A stretch of 47,959 bases of DNA, from contig JAGCMF010000025.1 in NCBI GenBank assembly GCA_017646625.1, positions 1-47,959 of the forward strand, written 5' to 3'. Positions 8,805-17,600 of this stretch are shown piece by piece. The notes under the pieces were generated by a model, which saw only the letters and a list, made by a program, of their open reading frames with translations, had not been told where the DNA came from and did no database searches. The first letter of the stretch is position 1. Each line of letters opens with the position of its first letter. Both the position numbers and the translations under genes were made by a program. Source of the DNA: Alistipes sp. GTDB lineage: Bacteria; Bacteroidota; Bacteroidia; Bacteroidales; Rikenellaceae.

Positions 8805-8990
8805 CACATTTTTTTGGATATACCCACGCCAAAGCGTAAAAAATGACCACAGAGGATATAGCATAACCGCACAACAGCCCCGCCACGATGCCAAAAATGT
8901 CGCTGTCGCACACCCTGAATACCTCCACATCCCGACAATTTATCCACCACGAGAGGCGCTATTTTTTTTCGAAAAAACATGATGGTTTCA

Positions 8991-9022
8991 TTTGTAAAAT
9001 TAGCGTGGAATATATAATTTTG
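8991..9022 (+). promoter_or_regulatory. Promoter of the murG-murC-fts cluster
   Basis: TTTG (8991-8994), 20 nt, TAATTTTG (9015-9022): both Bacteroidetes boxes match. The predicted start is near 9029, leaving a leader of about 108 nt before murG. Confidence 0.8.
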
Positions 9023-9136
9023 TAGGGTGAAATTGCGGGTATGTTTTCCGATGATAACATCCCAAATATCAACTTGTTGACTATCTGTGAGTTATCACAG
9101 CATAAGGTCGTGTATAAGTGTTACTTTTTTAGGCGC

Positions 9137-10246
9137 ATGAAACGAATAATAGTGTCGGGCGGAGGTACCGGCGGACATATATATCCCGCGGTGGCGGTGG
9201 CAGAGGCCCTGAAGCGTAAGTGGGGTGACGAGGTGGAGATACTCTTTGTGGGTGCAGAGGGCAAGATGGAGATGGAGAAGATTCCAGCCCTCGGATACCG
9301 CATCGAGGGACTCCCTGTGGCGGGTCTACAGCGACGATTGACGCTGAAAAACCTCGCACTACCCTTCAAGGTTATAAAGAGCACACGACGTGCCAAGAGC
9401 ATAATACGCAACTTTGGGGCTGATGTGGTTGTTGGCTTCGGCGGCTACGCCTCGGCACCCGTACTATGGGCGGCACAGAGGCTCGGCATACCGACAATCA
9501 TACAAGAGCAGAACTCATACGCAGGACTTACGAACAAGCTCCTTGCGAAGCGTGCAAAGCGCATATGCGTGGCGTACGACAAGATGGACCGTTTCTTCCC
9601 CGCGGAGCGCATAGTGATGACGGGCAACCCGCTGCGTGGCCGCTTCACGGCAGATGGCTCGAACCGCAATGAGGCACTCGCCTACTACGGCTTCAACGAC
9701 GCCATGCCCGTGATACTTGTGGTGGGAGGAAGCCTCGGCACACGCACGCTGAACGAGATGATGAAGGCGTGGATTGCGACCCTCGACGGCACAGCCCCCG
9801 TGCAGGTTATATGGCAGACGGGTAAGTACTACGAACGTGAGATGCAGGAGTTCCTGGCGGCGCACCCCACAGCCAACATATGGCAGGGGGCCTTCATCGA
9901 CCGCATGGACTACGCCTATGCTGCTGCCGACGTGGTGCTATCACGCAGTGGTGCATGCACCGTATCGGAGCTATGCCTCGTGGCCAAACCTACGATATTC
10001 GTACCCTCGCCAAATGTTGCCGAAGACCACCAGACGAAGAATGCCATGGCGCTTGTAGAGAGGGGTGCTGCAGAGATGGTGCGTGACAGCGAGGCTGTAG
10101 CAAAGGGCATGACCGAGGCTGTACGTCTGGCAACAGACGAGGCACGCAGGGAGAGTCTCGCCGCCAACATTGCCGCACTCGCCATTGCCGACTCGGCAGA
10201 CCGCGTGGTGGCGGAGATAGCGCGAGAACTCGAAAAGGTAAAGTAA
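9137..10246 (+). CDS. murG: UDP-GlcNAc:undecaprenyl-pyrophosphoryl-MurNAc-pentapeptide GlcNAc transferase
   Basis: Makes lipid II from lipid I at the inner face of the cytoplasmic membrane. The 369-residue protein has the MurG glycine loop SGGGTGGHIYPA at its N terminus, FGGYASAP and EQNSYAGLTNK in the acceptor domain, and VVGGSLGTRTLNE plus SRSGACTVSEL in the UDP-GlcNAc-binding C-terminal domain (GT28). An in-frame ATG at 9041 would add 32 residues; I prefer 9137 because MurG proteins start right before the glycine loop. It is first in a run with murC 9 bp downstream. ftsW and murD, which usually precede murG, are absent here. Confidence 0.96.
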   Translation: MKRIIVSGGGTGGHIYPAVAVAEALKRKWGDEVEILFVGAEGKMEMEKIPALGYRIEGLPVAGLQRRLTLKNLALPFKVIKSTRRAKSIIRNFGADVVVGFGGYASAPVLWAAQRLGIPTIIQEQNSYAGLTNKLLAKRAKRICVAYDKMDRFFPAERIVMTGNPLRGRFTADGSNRNEALAYYGFNDAMPVILVVGGSLGTRTLNEMMKAWIATLDGTAPVQVIWQTGKYYEREMQEFLAAHPTANIWQGAFIDRMDYAYAAADVVLSRSGACTVSELCLVAKPTIFVPSPNVAEDHQTKNAMALVERGAAEMVRDSEAVAKGMTEAVRLATDEARRESLAANIAALAIADSADRVVAEIARELEKVK

Positions 10247-10255
10247 CGAATTAAG

Positions 10256-11650
10256 ATGAGCATGGATAAGAACTTTAGGAACGTATACTTCCTCGGCATC
10301 GGAGGCATAGGCATGAGTGCCATAGCGCGCTACTTCCTCCACGAGGGCTACAACGTGGCGGGCTACGACCGTACGGCGACACCCCTCACACGTGAGCTCG
10401 AGGCTGAAGGTGCGGCGGTGCACTACACCGACGACCCAGCACTCATACCCGAGGTTATGCGTTCGCCCAGCGACACGCTTGTGGTGCTGACACCCGCAAT
10501 ACCTGCCGACCACAGCGAGTGGGCATGGCTGCGTGAGAGGGGATATACCATAGAGAAGCGTTCGCAGATGTTGGGTCACTTGAGTGTTGGCAAGCTCGTG
10601 ATGGCTGTGGCGGGCACGCACGGCAAGACGACGACATCGACACTCGCAGCATGGCTAAACAGCGCAGCAGCAGATGAAGGAAGTGCCTTCCTCGGTGGCA
10701 TATCGCGCAACTTCGCCTCCAACCTCGTCTTGGGCGGGGGTAACCGCCTTGTTGTCGAGGCCGACGAGTACGACCGTTCCTTCCTACGCCTATACCCCGA
10801 TGTTGCGGTAATCACGGCAGCCGATGCCGACCACCTCGACATATACGGCACGCCAGAGGCTATGCACGAGGCCTTCGAGCAGTTTGCAGCACAGATAAAG
10901 GTGGGCGGTGCGCTGATACTAAAGCAGGGCGTGGAGCTACACTTCGACACCACACACCGAAGCCTATATCGTTACTCGTGTGATGCGGGTGGCGACTTCC
11001 ATGCCGAGAATATACGTCTGACAAGCGACGGACACTGTACCTACGACATTGTGCTCCCCGATGGCAGGATTGAGGGCTGCACCCTCGGCATCCTCGGCAA
11101 GGTGCACATCGAGAACTCGGTGGCGGCAGTGGCCATGCTATGGGTGGCGGCACAGATAGAGGGTAAGGAGTTCGACCATGACGCTGTGCGCGAGGCGTTG
11201 CGCACCTTCGAGGGTGTGAAGCGCCGCATGGAGCTATACATAAACACCCCAAAGGTGGTATACGTGGATGACTATGCCCACCACCCCGAGGAGTTGCGTG
11301 CTACGATAACGTCGCTACGCGACATATTCCCAGGCCGTAGGCTCACGGCGATATTCCAGCCACACCTATACACCCGAACACGCGACTTCGCCGAGGAGTT
11401 CTCCGCAACGCTGTCGCTGGCAGACAGGGTGATACTACTGCCCATATACCCTGCTCGTGAGGAGCCTATAGAGGGTGTTACATCGGAGATGATAGGCCTC
11501 AAGGTGACAGCACCATGGGAGCTTATAGAGAGAGACGATGTGCCCGAGAGACTACAGAGTGAGGAGGTAGATGTGGTTGTGACATTCGGCGCGGGCAACA
11601 TAGATGTCATATGTGGCTCTGTTGCCGAGGTGCTTAAAACAAGAGCATAG
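10256..11650 (+). CDS. murC: UDP-N-acetylmuramate--L-alanine ligase
   Basis: Cytoplasmic ATP-dependent addition of L-Ala to UDP-MurNAc, the first step of the peptidoglycan stem peptide. The 464-residue protein shows the N-terminal UDP-binding Rossmann motif FLGIGGIGMSAIA, the Mur ligase P-loop AGTHGKTTT (119-127), EADEYDRSFL, and the C-terminal DDYAHHPEE and FQPHLYTR blocks typical of MurC rather than Mpl. ATG at 10256 is followed by a second in-frame ATG two codons later; either is possible. The gene sits between murG and ftsQ with very short gaps. Confidence 0.96.
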   Translation: MSMDKNFRNVYFLGIGGIGMSAIARYFLHEGYNVAGYDRTATPLTRELEAEGAAVHYTDDPALIPEVMRSPSDTLVVLTPAIPADHSEWAWLRERGYTIEKRSQMLGHLSVGKLVMAVAGTHGKTTTSTLAAWLNSAAADEGSAFLGGISRNFASNLVLGGGNRLVVEADEYDRSFLRLYPDVAVITAADADHLDIYGTPEAMHEAFEQFAAQIKVGGALILKQGVELHFDTTHRSLYRYSCDAGGDFHAENIRLTSDGHCTYDIVLPDGRIEGCTLGILGKVHIENSVAAVAMLWVAAQIEGKEFDHDAVREALRTFEGVKRRMELYINTPKVVYVDDYAHHPEELRATITSLRDIFPGRRLTAIFQPHLYTRTRDFAEEFSATLSLADRVILLPIYPAREEPIEGVTSEMIGLKVTAPWELIERDDVPERLQSEEVDVVVTFGAGNIDVICGSVAEVLKTRA

Positions 11651-11658
11651 AGAGAGTG

Positions 11659-12750
11659 ATGTTGAAGAGGATAGCCAAATATGTGGGATATGCGGTGCTA
11701 TGGTGCGCCATGGTGGCAGCTGTCGTATGGGCAGAGTCACTATCGCGTAAGCATGATAGCACACAGGTGGTATGCTCTACGGAGATATCTATCTCGGGAG
11801 GCGGCATGTATCCCCTCATCGACGACATGGCTATCAGCGACTGGCTAAAGAGACACACCATGCACCCCGAGGGTAAGACGATTAAGAGTGTCGACATAGC
11901 AGCCATAGAGAGCATGGTGGAGAGTCATAGCGCCGTGGCCGATGCCAACGTGAGCATAGCGATGGATGGCGGCGTGGAGATAGACATCGTGCAGCGCGAG
12001 CCCGTGGCACGCCTACGTGTGGAGGGCTACGACATGTACATAACGACAGATGGCTACCTCATACCCACCACCGAGGGTTTTGCTGTGCGTGTGCCCGTTG
12101 TCACAGGCAGATATAAGCCCCTCTTCGGCAGCAACTTCACAGGATATGCTAACGAGATGGCACGCGACAGCCTCGCAGCCCTCGAAGAGCATATCGTAGC
12201 CCTCGAAGAGATGAAGCTGCCGCACTACAACAGGCTCATAGAGAATAATGCCGAGCTGCGCGTTGTGATGCGCGACAGGGCGAAGAAGGGTATCTTCACC
12301 TCGGATGAGGAGTATGAGATATTGAACAACGCCTACAAGGAGAGGATAAGTATAGCGAAGGCACGACACAACAGCAACGAGAGGGCCATACGTGGCGACA
12401 TCGCAGCGCTGGATGCCGAGCAGGAGGCAACACGCCATCAGCAGGATGAGGTGCACCGCCAGGCTACCGAGTTCTCGAACATGATAGCGATGCTCACCTT
12501 CATCCGCGACAACACCTTCTGGAATGCGGAGGTTGTGCAGGTGGAGGCAACAGGCGGTGGCACAGAGCCGCTACAGATAGCCATAGTGCCTCGTTCGGGA
12601 CGCTTCATCGTTGACATGGGTACAACAGAGGGACTTCGCACGAAGCTCGAGACGCTATATAGGTTCTACCAGAAGGGACTCGACAGGGTCGGCTGGGACA
12701 AGTACCGCAGCATAAGTCTGCGCTACGAAGGACAGGTGGTGTGCAGATAG
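11659..12750 (+). CDS. ftsQ: Cell division protein FtsQ/DivIB with a long helical insertion
   Basis: Single-pass division protein identified by one N-terminal membrane segment (about 9-25), a POTRA-like region (about 40-110, with DIVQREPVARL) and position between murC and ftsA. The FWNAEVVQVEA and PRSGRFIVDMG blocks near 278-310 belong to the beta domain. At 363 residues it is longer than the roughly 250 of many Bacteroidales FtsQ. The extra length is a charged, Ala/Glu/Arg-rich, probably coiled-coil stretch at about 165-262, between the VPVVTG strand and the FWNA strand. A GTG three bases upstream is open, but ATG at 11659 is preferred. FtsQ normally recruits FtsL/FtsB in the periplasm; whether this insertion has a partner is unknown. 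Confidence 0.88.
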   Translation: MLKRIAKYVGYAVLWCAMVAAVVWAESLSRKHDSTQVVCSTEISISGGGMYPLIDDMAISDWLKRHTMHPEGKTIKSVDIAAIESMVESHSAVADANVSIAMDGGVEIDIVQREPVARLRVEGYDMYITTDGYLIPTTEGFAVRVPVVTGRYKPLFGSNFTGYANEMARDSLAALEEHIVALEEMKLPHYNRLIENNAELRVVMRDRAKKGIFTSDEEYEILNNAYKERISIAKARHNSNERAIRGDIAALDAEQEATRHQQDEVHRQATEFSNMIAMLTFIRDNTFWNAEVVQVEATGGGTEPLQIAIVPRSGRFIVDMGTTEGLRTKLETLYRFYQKGLDRVGWDKYRSISLRYEGQVVCR

Positions 12751-12823
12751 CCTCTTAAGGGGTGGGGATGACGACCCAGCCACACACAAACAAGGATAAT
12801 AGGATAAAAAAACGGATACAGCA

Positions 12824-14323
12824 ATGAAGGGTAAACAGATTGTAGCAATAGACGTGGGCTCGACCAACGTAGTTATTGCCGTAGGTGCGGTTGAGGAGGA
12901 TGGCCGCGTGGAGATATTGGGCATAGCCTCGGAGCATGTCGAGGGCATAAACGCAGGCCGTGTGGACAACAGCGAGACTGCGGGTGCCGCAGTTAAGATT
13001 GCCAAGGAACGTCTCGAGGCACAGCTCGGCATAAAGATTACGGAGGCATATGTGGGTCTTGCGGGCGACTATATACGTTGCGTGCAGGTCACAGACCACG
13101 TATATGTGCAGGATGAGTTAGGCAACGGCAGCAACCAAATCACAGAACGCGACCTTGAGGACCTACACCGCCGCATGAACAGCGTGAAGCTCCCCGACGA
13201 CAGAGAGGAGATTATCACCAAGGAGCCACTACGTTACCATGTTGACGACAGAGAGGTGAGTGTTCCTGTTGGTGCCTACGGCCATATGCTCAAGGCTACA
13301 TACAACTTCATACTCTCGGACCGCGCAATGCGTGACCGTCTGCGCCAGTGCCTACAGCGTCAGGGCATCAAGGTCAAGGAGTTTGTGCCTAACGCCTACA
13401 TAGCACACCTCGCAGTAGCGACAACAGAGGATATAGAGGAGGGTGCCATAGTGATTGACCTCGGTGGTGGCCTGACAGATGTTACGGTGCTCAAGGGTGG
13501 CAAGGTGTGCTACATGGCATCTATACCCATCGGCGTGGATGTCATAAATGGCGACATACGTGCCTACGGCATCCCACAAAGCTATGTCGAGAACCTCAAG
13601 ATGACATACGGCTCGGCGGTGCACGACCTAACCATCGACGACAAGATTGTATTCCCTCATGCGCGTAAGGGTACCCCCAAGAGCATACGTCGCCGCAACC
13701 TGGCACGCATCATCGAGGAACGCCTCGTGGAGATGTGCGATTGGGTACGCAAGGAGATTAAGGAGGCGGGCTGCGGCAGCCGCTTTGCCCCCGTGGTGCT
13801 GCTCACAGGTGGTGGTGCCGAGATGCAGAACATCGAGGAGCTCTTCGCCCGCGAGCTTAAGGCCATAGAGGTGCGCTCCGTATACCCCGAGTATGGTTTC
13901 ACGGAGGATATGACGACACACATAACAACAACGGCATATGCCACCGTAGCATCGTTGCTCCTCTATGGTGCGGAGCATGGCAGCTGCGCCATAGCCGTGG
14001 CGCAACGTACCACAGAGACAGAGAGGGTGACACCGCAGAGACCTCCTGTGCGTGAGCCACAGCACGAGCAGCGCACAACGCCCGCAGCACACACAGAGCA
14101 GGCTACGAAGGTTGACGAGGAGACAAAGAGCCCAGAGCAGACAAAGAGGGTTACGACAGAGGGAGGCATCAAGATTGAGCCAGCGACACCCGAGACCGTG
14201 AAGCCCGAAGAGATAAAGGTTGACGACGGCAAGTCGAATGGCAAGATTATGGGCTGGCTACGTCGTAAGATTGAGAACCTCGGCAACACATTTGCTGGCG
14301 AGGACGAGGAGCATGACATCTAA
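12824..14323 (+). CDS. ftsA: Cell division protein FtsA
   Basis: Actin-like ATPase that tethers FtsZ to the cytoplasmic membrane and recruits later division proteins. The 499-residue sequence begins KQIVAIDVGSTNVVIAVG (phosphate 1), with DLGGGLTDVTVLKGG (phosphate 2) near 210 and VLLTGGGAEMQNIEEL (adenosine motif) near 330; the 1C subdomain lies near 90-165. A Pro/Thr/Glu-rich low-complexity linker of about 80 residues (about 395-470) separates the core from a C-terminal amphipathic helix (MGWLRRKIENLGNTF), the usual membrane anchor. A 73-bp gap precedes it and its stop lies 19 bp before ftsZ. Confidence 0.97.
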   Translation: MKGKQIVAIDVGSTNVVIAVGAVEEDGRVEILGIASEHVEGINAGRVDNSETAGAAVKIAKERLEAQLGIKITEAYVGLAGDYIRCVQVTDHVYVQDELGNGSNQITERDLEDLHRRMNSVKLPDDREEIITKEPLRYHVDDREVSVPVGAYGHMLKATYNFILSDRAMRDRLRQCLQRQGIKVKEFVPNAYIAHLAVATTEDIEEGAIVIDLGGGLTDVTVLKGGKVCYMASIPIGVDVINGDIRAYGIPQSYVENLKMTYGSAVHDLTIDDKIVFPHARKGTPKSIRRRNLARIIEERLVEMCDWVRKEIKEAGCGSRFAPVVLLTGGGAEMQNIEELFARELKAIEVRSVYPEYGFTEDMTTHITTTAYATVASLLLYGAEHGSCAIAVAQRTTETERVTPQRPPVREPQHEQRTTPAAHTEQATKVDEETKSPEQTKRVTTEGGIKIEPATPETVKPEEIKVDDGKSNGKIMGWLRRKIENLGNTFAGEDEEHDI

Positions 14324-14342
14324 AAACAAGGAGAAGAGGATT

Positions 14343-15704
14343 ATGGAGTATATGAACAATACAGATGAGTTGGTCACAGCTATCGCTGGTGACAACATCT
14401 CACACATACAACTCGACAGCGAGTCGATAATTATGGTTATCGGTGTTGGTGGTGCTGGTGGTAACGCCGTCAACCACATGCAGAAGCTGGGTATCACAGG
14501 CGTAAACTTCGTGGTGTGTAACACCGATGCCAAGGCCTTGAGCAACTGCAACGTGGCAAATAAGATACAGCTCGGCCCAGGTCTTGGTGCCGGCAACGAC
14601 CCTACCAAGGGCCGTGAGCTCGCCATGGCAAGCGAGGATCAGCTGCGCTCATTGCTCGAGACATCGGGCGTTAAGATGCTCTTCATAGCTGCAGGTATGG
14701 GTGGTGGTACTGGTACTGGTGCCTCGCCCGTCATCGCCAAGATGGCACACGAGCTCGGCATACTCACCGTGGCGGTGGTGACAATGCCCTTCAAGATGGA
14801 GGGTCCTGGTCGTCACAACAACGCCGTGGACGGTCTCAACGAGCTTAACAAGCATGTAGACTCGTTGCTCGTCATAGACAACGAACGCCTACGCCAGATG
14901 TATGGTAAGCTACCTCTTAAGGATGCCTTTGGCAAGGCCGACGACGTGCTCGGCATGGCAACAAAGGGCATCGCAGAGCTCATAACAGTGGAGTTTGCCC
15001 TCGTGCGTGTCGACTTTGCCGATGTAGAGAAGGTTATGCGTGACAGTGGCCGTGCACACATGTCGGTAGTTAAGGGTGTAGGCGAGAACCGCGCACTCGA
15101 GGCGGCACAGGGTGCACTATCATCATCGCTGCTCGACGACAACCACATATCGGGTGCCAAGGAGATACTCTTGAGCTTCGCAGTATCTGACATAAACCTC
15201 CTCACACAGGATGACATAACCCTGGCAATGGAGTACATACAGAAGCAGGCGAGCTACACCGACGATGATGGCATAACACACGCTGCCGACATAATATGGG
15301 GTGCCAGCGAGAAGAGCACGCTTGAGGATGATGAGCTCGAGCTTGTGGTGGTGGCAACACGCTTCAACAACGGCAAGGACCTCACGATACAGACAGAGTA
15401 TATAGAGTCGGACCCCGAGGATATATTCAAGGTCGCAGAGAAGCCAAAGGATATAATCGTTGAGAAGCCTGTGATAGAGCCCCGCGTAGAGAAGTTCCAG
15501 CCACGTGAGGCTGTGACAATCATGCCACAGCAGGATAGATACAAGATTTTAGGCCTGCAGAGGCGTGAGCCTGCATATGTGCGTCGCAGAACAACCTTCG
15601 GCGACGAGACAGAGTCGTTGCCACAGACGGTATTCCAGCAGGGTGCTCGCGAGGTGAAGGATGACTATGTCACAGAGGAGAGCAACGGCCGCCTAATATT
15701 TTAG
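14343..15704 (+). CDS. ftsZ: Cell division GTPase FtsZ
   Basis: Tubulin-like GTPase forming the division ring. The 453-residue protein shows GVGGAGGNAVNHM, the tubulin signature GGGTGTGASPV (near 115), and the T7 catalytic loop in VDFADVEKVM. The C-terminal tail has an acidic linker, then the FtsA-binding-like peptide EPAYVRRR, followed by about 35 unusual extra residues. A longer open frame reaches back into ftsA, but ATG at 14343 is preceded by aaggagaagagg, a rare good Shine-Dalgarno here, and the upstream residues are not FtsZ-like; ATG at 14352 is also possible. It follows ftsA as is universal. Confidence 0.97.
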   Translation: MEYMNNTDELVTAIAGDNISHIQLDSESIIMVIGVGGAGGNAVNHMQKLGITGVNFVVCNTDAKALSNCNVANKIQLGPGLGAGNDPTKGRELAMASEDQLRSLLETSGVKMLFIAAGMGGGTGTGASPVIAKMAHELGILTVAVVTMPFKMEGPGRHNNAVDGLNELNKHVDSLLVIDNERLRQMYGKLPLKDAFGKADDVLGMATKGIAELITVEFALVRVDFADVEKVMRDSGRAHMSVVKGVGENRALEAAQGALSSSLLDDNHISGAKEILLSFAVSDINLLTQDDITLAMEYIQKQASYTDDDGITHAADIIWGASEKSTLEDDELELVVVATRFNNGKDLTIQTEYIESDPEDIFKVAEKPKDIIVEKPVIEPRVEKFQPREAVTIMPQQDRYKILGLQRREPAYVRRRTTFGDETESLPQTVFQQGAREVKDDYVTEESNGRLIF

Positions 15705-15713
15705 TAGCCACGG

Positions 15714-17000
15714 ATGATGGATGCTATAACGATAAAGGAGGGCATAGAGATAGGCACTACGCTGTGGTACGGCATAGGCGCCCTCGTGTTGCTTGCAACA
15801 TCAGCGATGGCATCGGGCTCCGAGGTTGCCTTCTTCTCGCTTACGCACAGCGACATACAGGACCTCGAGAGCAAGGAGGATGGCCCCTCACGCCGTGTGA
15901 TGGAGCTGCTCGAGAACCGCGATAGGCTTCTGGCAACGATACTCGTGGTGAATAACATGGTCAACATATGCCTCGTCATTGTCACCACACAGCTCATAGA
16001 TAGCATCTTCAGCTTCACGGGCGTCTGGGAGTTTATCTTCAACACCATCGTCATCACCTTCCTGCTGCTGCTCTTTGGCGAGATTATGCCCAAGGTATTC
16101 TCACAGACAAACCCTGTGCGTATGTCACGCCTTCTATCGCTACCCCTGAAGGTGGCAAACTGGTTAGTATACCCTCTTGCCTTCATCCTCATGCGCACGT
16201 CGAGTCGTGTTAGTCGCCTCGCAACACGCGGTGCGGAGATATCTATCGAGGAGCTTGCCGACGCCGTGGACATAGCAGAGACAGGCTCGGAGGAGGAGCA
16301 GAAGATGCTCTCGGGCATCGTGTCAATAGGCCAGACGGAGGTTGTCGAGATTATGCACTCGCGTGTCGACATCATAGGACTCGAGTATGAGGCGGGGTAT
16401 GACGAGGTGCGCAAGACGATTGTCGAGACGGGATACTCACGAATACCCATCTATGGCGATGACCTCGACGATGTGCGCGGAATACTATATGTCAAGGATC
16501 TGCTGCCCCACATAGGCAAGGATAACGACTTCGCATGGCAGACGCTACTGCGCAAGCCATACTTCGTGCCCGAGCATATGATGATTGACGACCTACTTAA
16601 GGAGTTCCAGACAAAGAAGATACATATAGCCATCGTCGTGGATGAGTATGGCGCAACGCAGGGTCTTGTGTCGCTGGAGGATATCCTCGAGCAGGTTGTG
16701 GGAGAGATTACCGACGAGAGTGACGACGACGAGAATAAGCTATACGAGAAGATTGGTGAGCACACCTACATCTTCGATGCGAAGATACACATCGGCGAGT
16801 TCGTGCGTGCCATAGGCTTCGAGGATGACGCCTTTGCCGATGTCGAGGGACATGCCGAGACCCTTGCAGGCCTTATGATGGAGCTCAAGCGCGACCTGCC
16901 ACGCCGTGGTGACGAGCTCGAGTCGCATGGCGTGAAGTTCTTCATAGCCACGATGGATGGTCGCAGGGTGGATAAGATAAAGGTTGAGGTTAATGGTTAA
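15714..17000 (+). CDS. gldE: GldE-like membrane protein (DUF21/CBS/CorC_HlyC)
   Basis: Predicted membrane protein of 428 residues in the CNNM/CorC-like family. The N-terminal DUF21 region has three to four membrane segments (about 18-165), followed by a CBS pair (about 205-335, with the IVVDEYGATQGLVSLEDI block) and a C-terminal CorC_HlyC domain (about 345-425). In gliding Flavobacteria this family member is called GldE; the same protein is widespread in non-gliding Bacteroidales, where its role (possibly ion transport or lipoprotein handling) is open, so the name reflects orthology and not motility. It starts 9 bp after ftsZ and overlaps the next gene by 8 bp, suggesting translation coupling. 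Confidence 0.85.
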   Translation: MMDAITIKEGIEIGTTLWYGIGALVLLATSAMASGSEVAFFSLTHSDIQDLESKEDGPSRRVMELLENRDRLLATILVVNNMVNICLVIVTTQLIDSIFSFTGVWEFIFNTIVITFLLLLFGEIMPKVFSQTNPVRMSRLLSLPLKVANWLVYPLAFILMRTSSRVSRLATRGAEISIEELADAVDIAETGSEEEQKMLSGIVSIGQTEVVEIMHSRVDIIGLEYEAGYDEVRKTIVETGYSRIPIYGDDLDDVRGILYVKDLLPHIGKDNDFAWQTLLRKPYFVPEHMMIDDLLKEFQTKKIHIAIVVDEYGATQGLVSLEDILEQVVGEITDESDDDENKLYEKIGEHTYIFDAKIHIGEFVRAIGFEDDAFADVEGHAETLAGLMMELKRDLPRRGDELESHGVKFFIATMDGRRVDKIKVEVNG

Positions 17001-17577
17001 TCTATTCGTTGAGCCTATACCCCCCGTATACCTATGTTGCGATGCGCTACTCACAGCCGCAGACATAGCCTCCGCCTCACGCTTCCAGCATGAGGGGCGT
17101 CGTCGTGAGCACCTCGCATGGCGACGTATAGTACGCCGCGAGCTTGGCACAAAGAGCATCATAGAGTACAACGCTGTGGGGGCACCCACGGTAGATACAC
17201 CAAATAGGATGATAAGCGTCTCGCACACCAAGAGCATGGTGGCCGTAGCCATTGCAGATGTGCCCGTAGGCATAGACATAGAGTTGCTATGTCGTGACTT
17301 CGAGGCTGTGAAGAGCCGCTACATGACACCCCAAGAGATGGCACTCGCCACACACGAGCAGTGGCCAGCGATGGTATGGACAGCCAAGGAGGCGCTATAC
17401 AAGCTATATGGACATCGCGAGATAGACCTCACCGACGACCTGCGCATAGTGGGCTACGATGATGCCTCACACACCCTCCATGCCGAGATATGTGACGACA
17501 TGAGGGCAGTGGTAGAGATAAGAGTAATTGAAGAGACAGCACTTGTGGCTGTGGCTACATATGCCCCGGGGCAGTAG
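16993..17577 (+). CDS. 4'-phosphopantetheinyl transferase superfamily protein
   Basis: Predicted Sfp/AcpS-type enzyme of 194 residues that would move phosphopantetheine from CoA to a carrier protein. Signatures are SVSHTKSMVAVAI (about 75-87), VGIDIE with the Mg-binding Asp/Glu (92-97) and WTAKEALYK (129-137). A TTG three codons upstream keeps the frame open, but ATG at 16993 is preferred; it overlaps the end of gldE by 8 bp. A PPTase next to gldE is a recurring Bacteroidetes arrangement. No polyketide or nonribosomal peptide gene is nearby, so the fatty-acid carrier protein is the simplest target. The role within an envelope and division operon is unproven. Confidence 0.88.
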   Translation: MVNLFVEPIPPVYLCCDALLTAADIASASRFQHEGRRREHLAWRRIVRRELGTKSIIEYNAVGAPTVDTPNRMISVSHTKSMVAVAIADVPVGIDIELLCRDFEAVKSRYMTPQEMALATHEQWPAMVWTAKEALYKLYGHREIDLTDDLRIVGYDDASHTLHAEICDDMRAVVEIRVIEETALVAVATYAPGQ

Positions 17578-17600
17578 CCCGAAACATATAATTTATAGTG

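Noticed and set aside
9041-9136. 32-residue extension of MurG
   Set aside because: MurG homologues start directly before the glycine loop; the extension lies in the expected leader. It remains possible.
14220-14342. Longer FtsZ start inside ftsA
   Set aside because: The upstream residues are not FtsZ-like, and a good ribosome-binding site precedes ATG at 14343.
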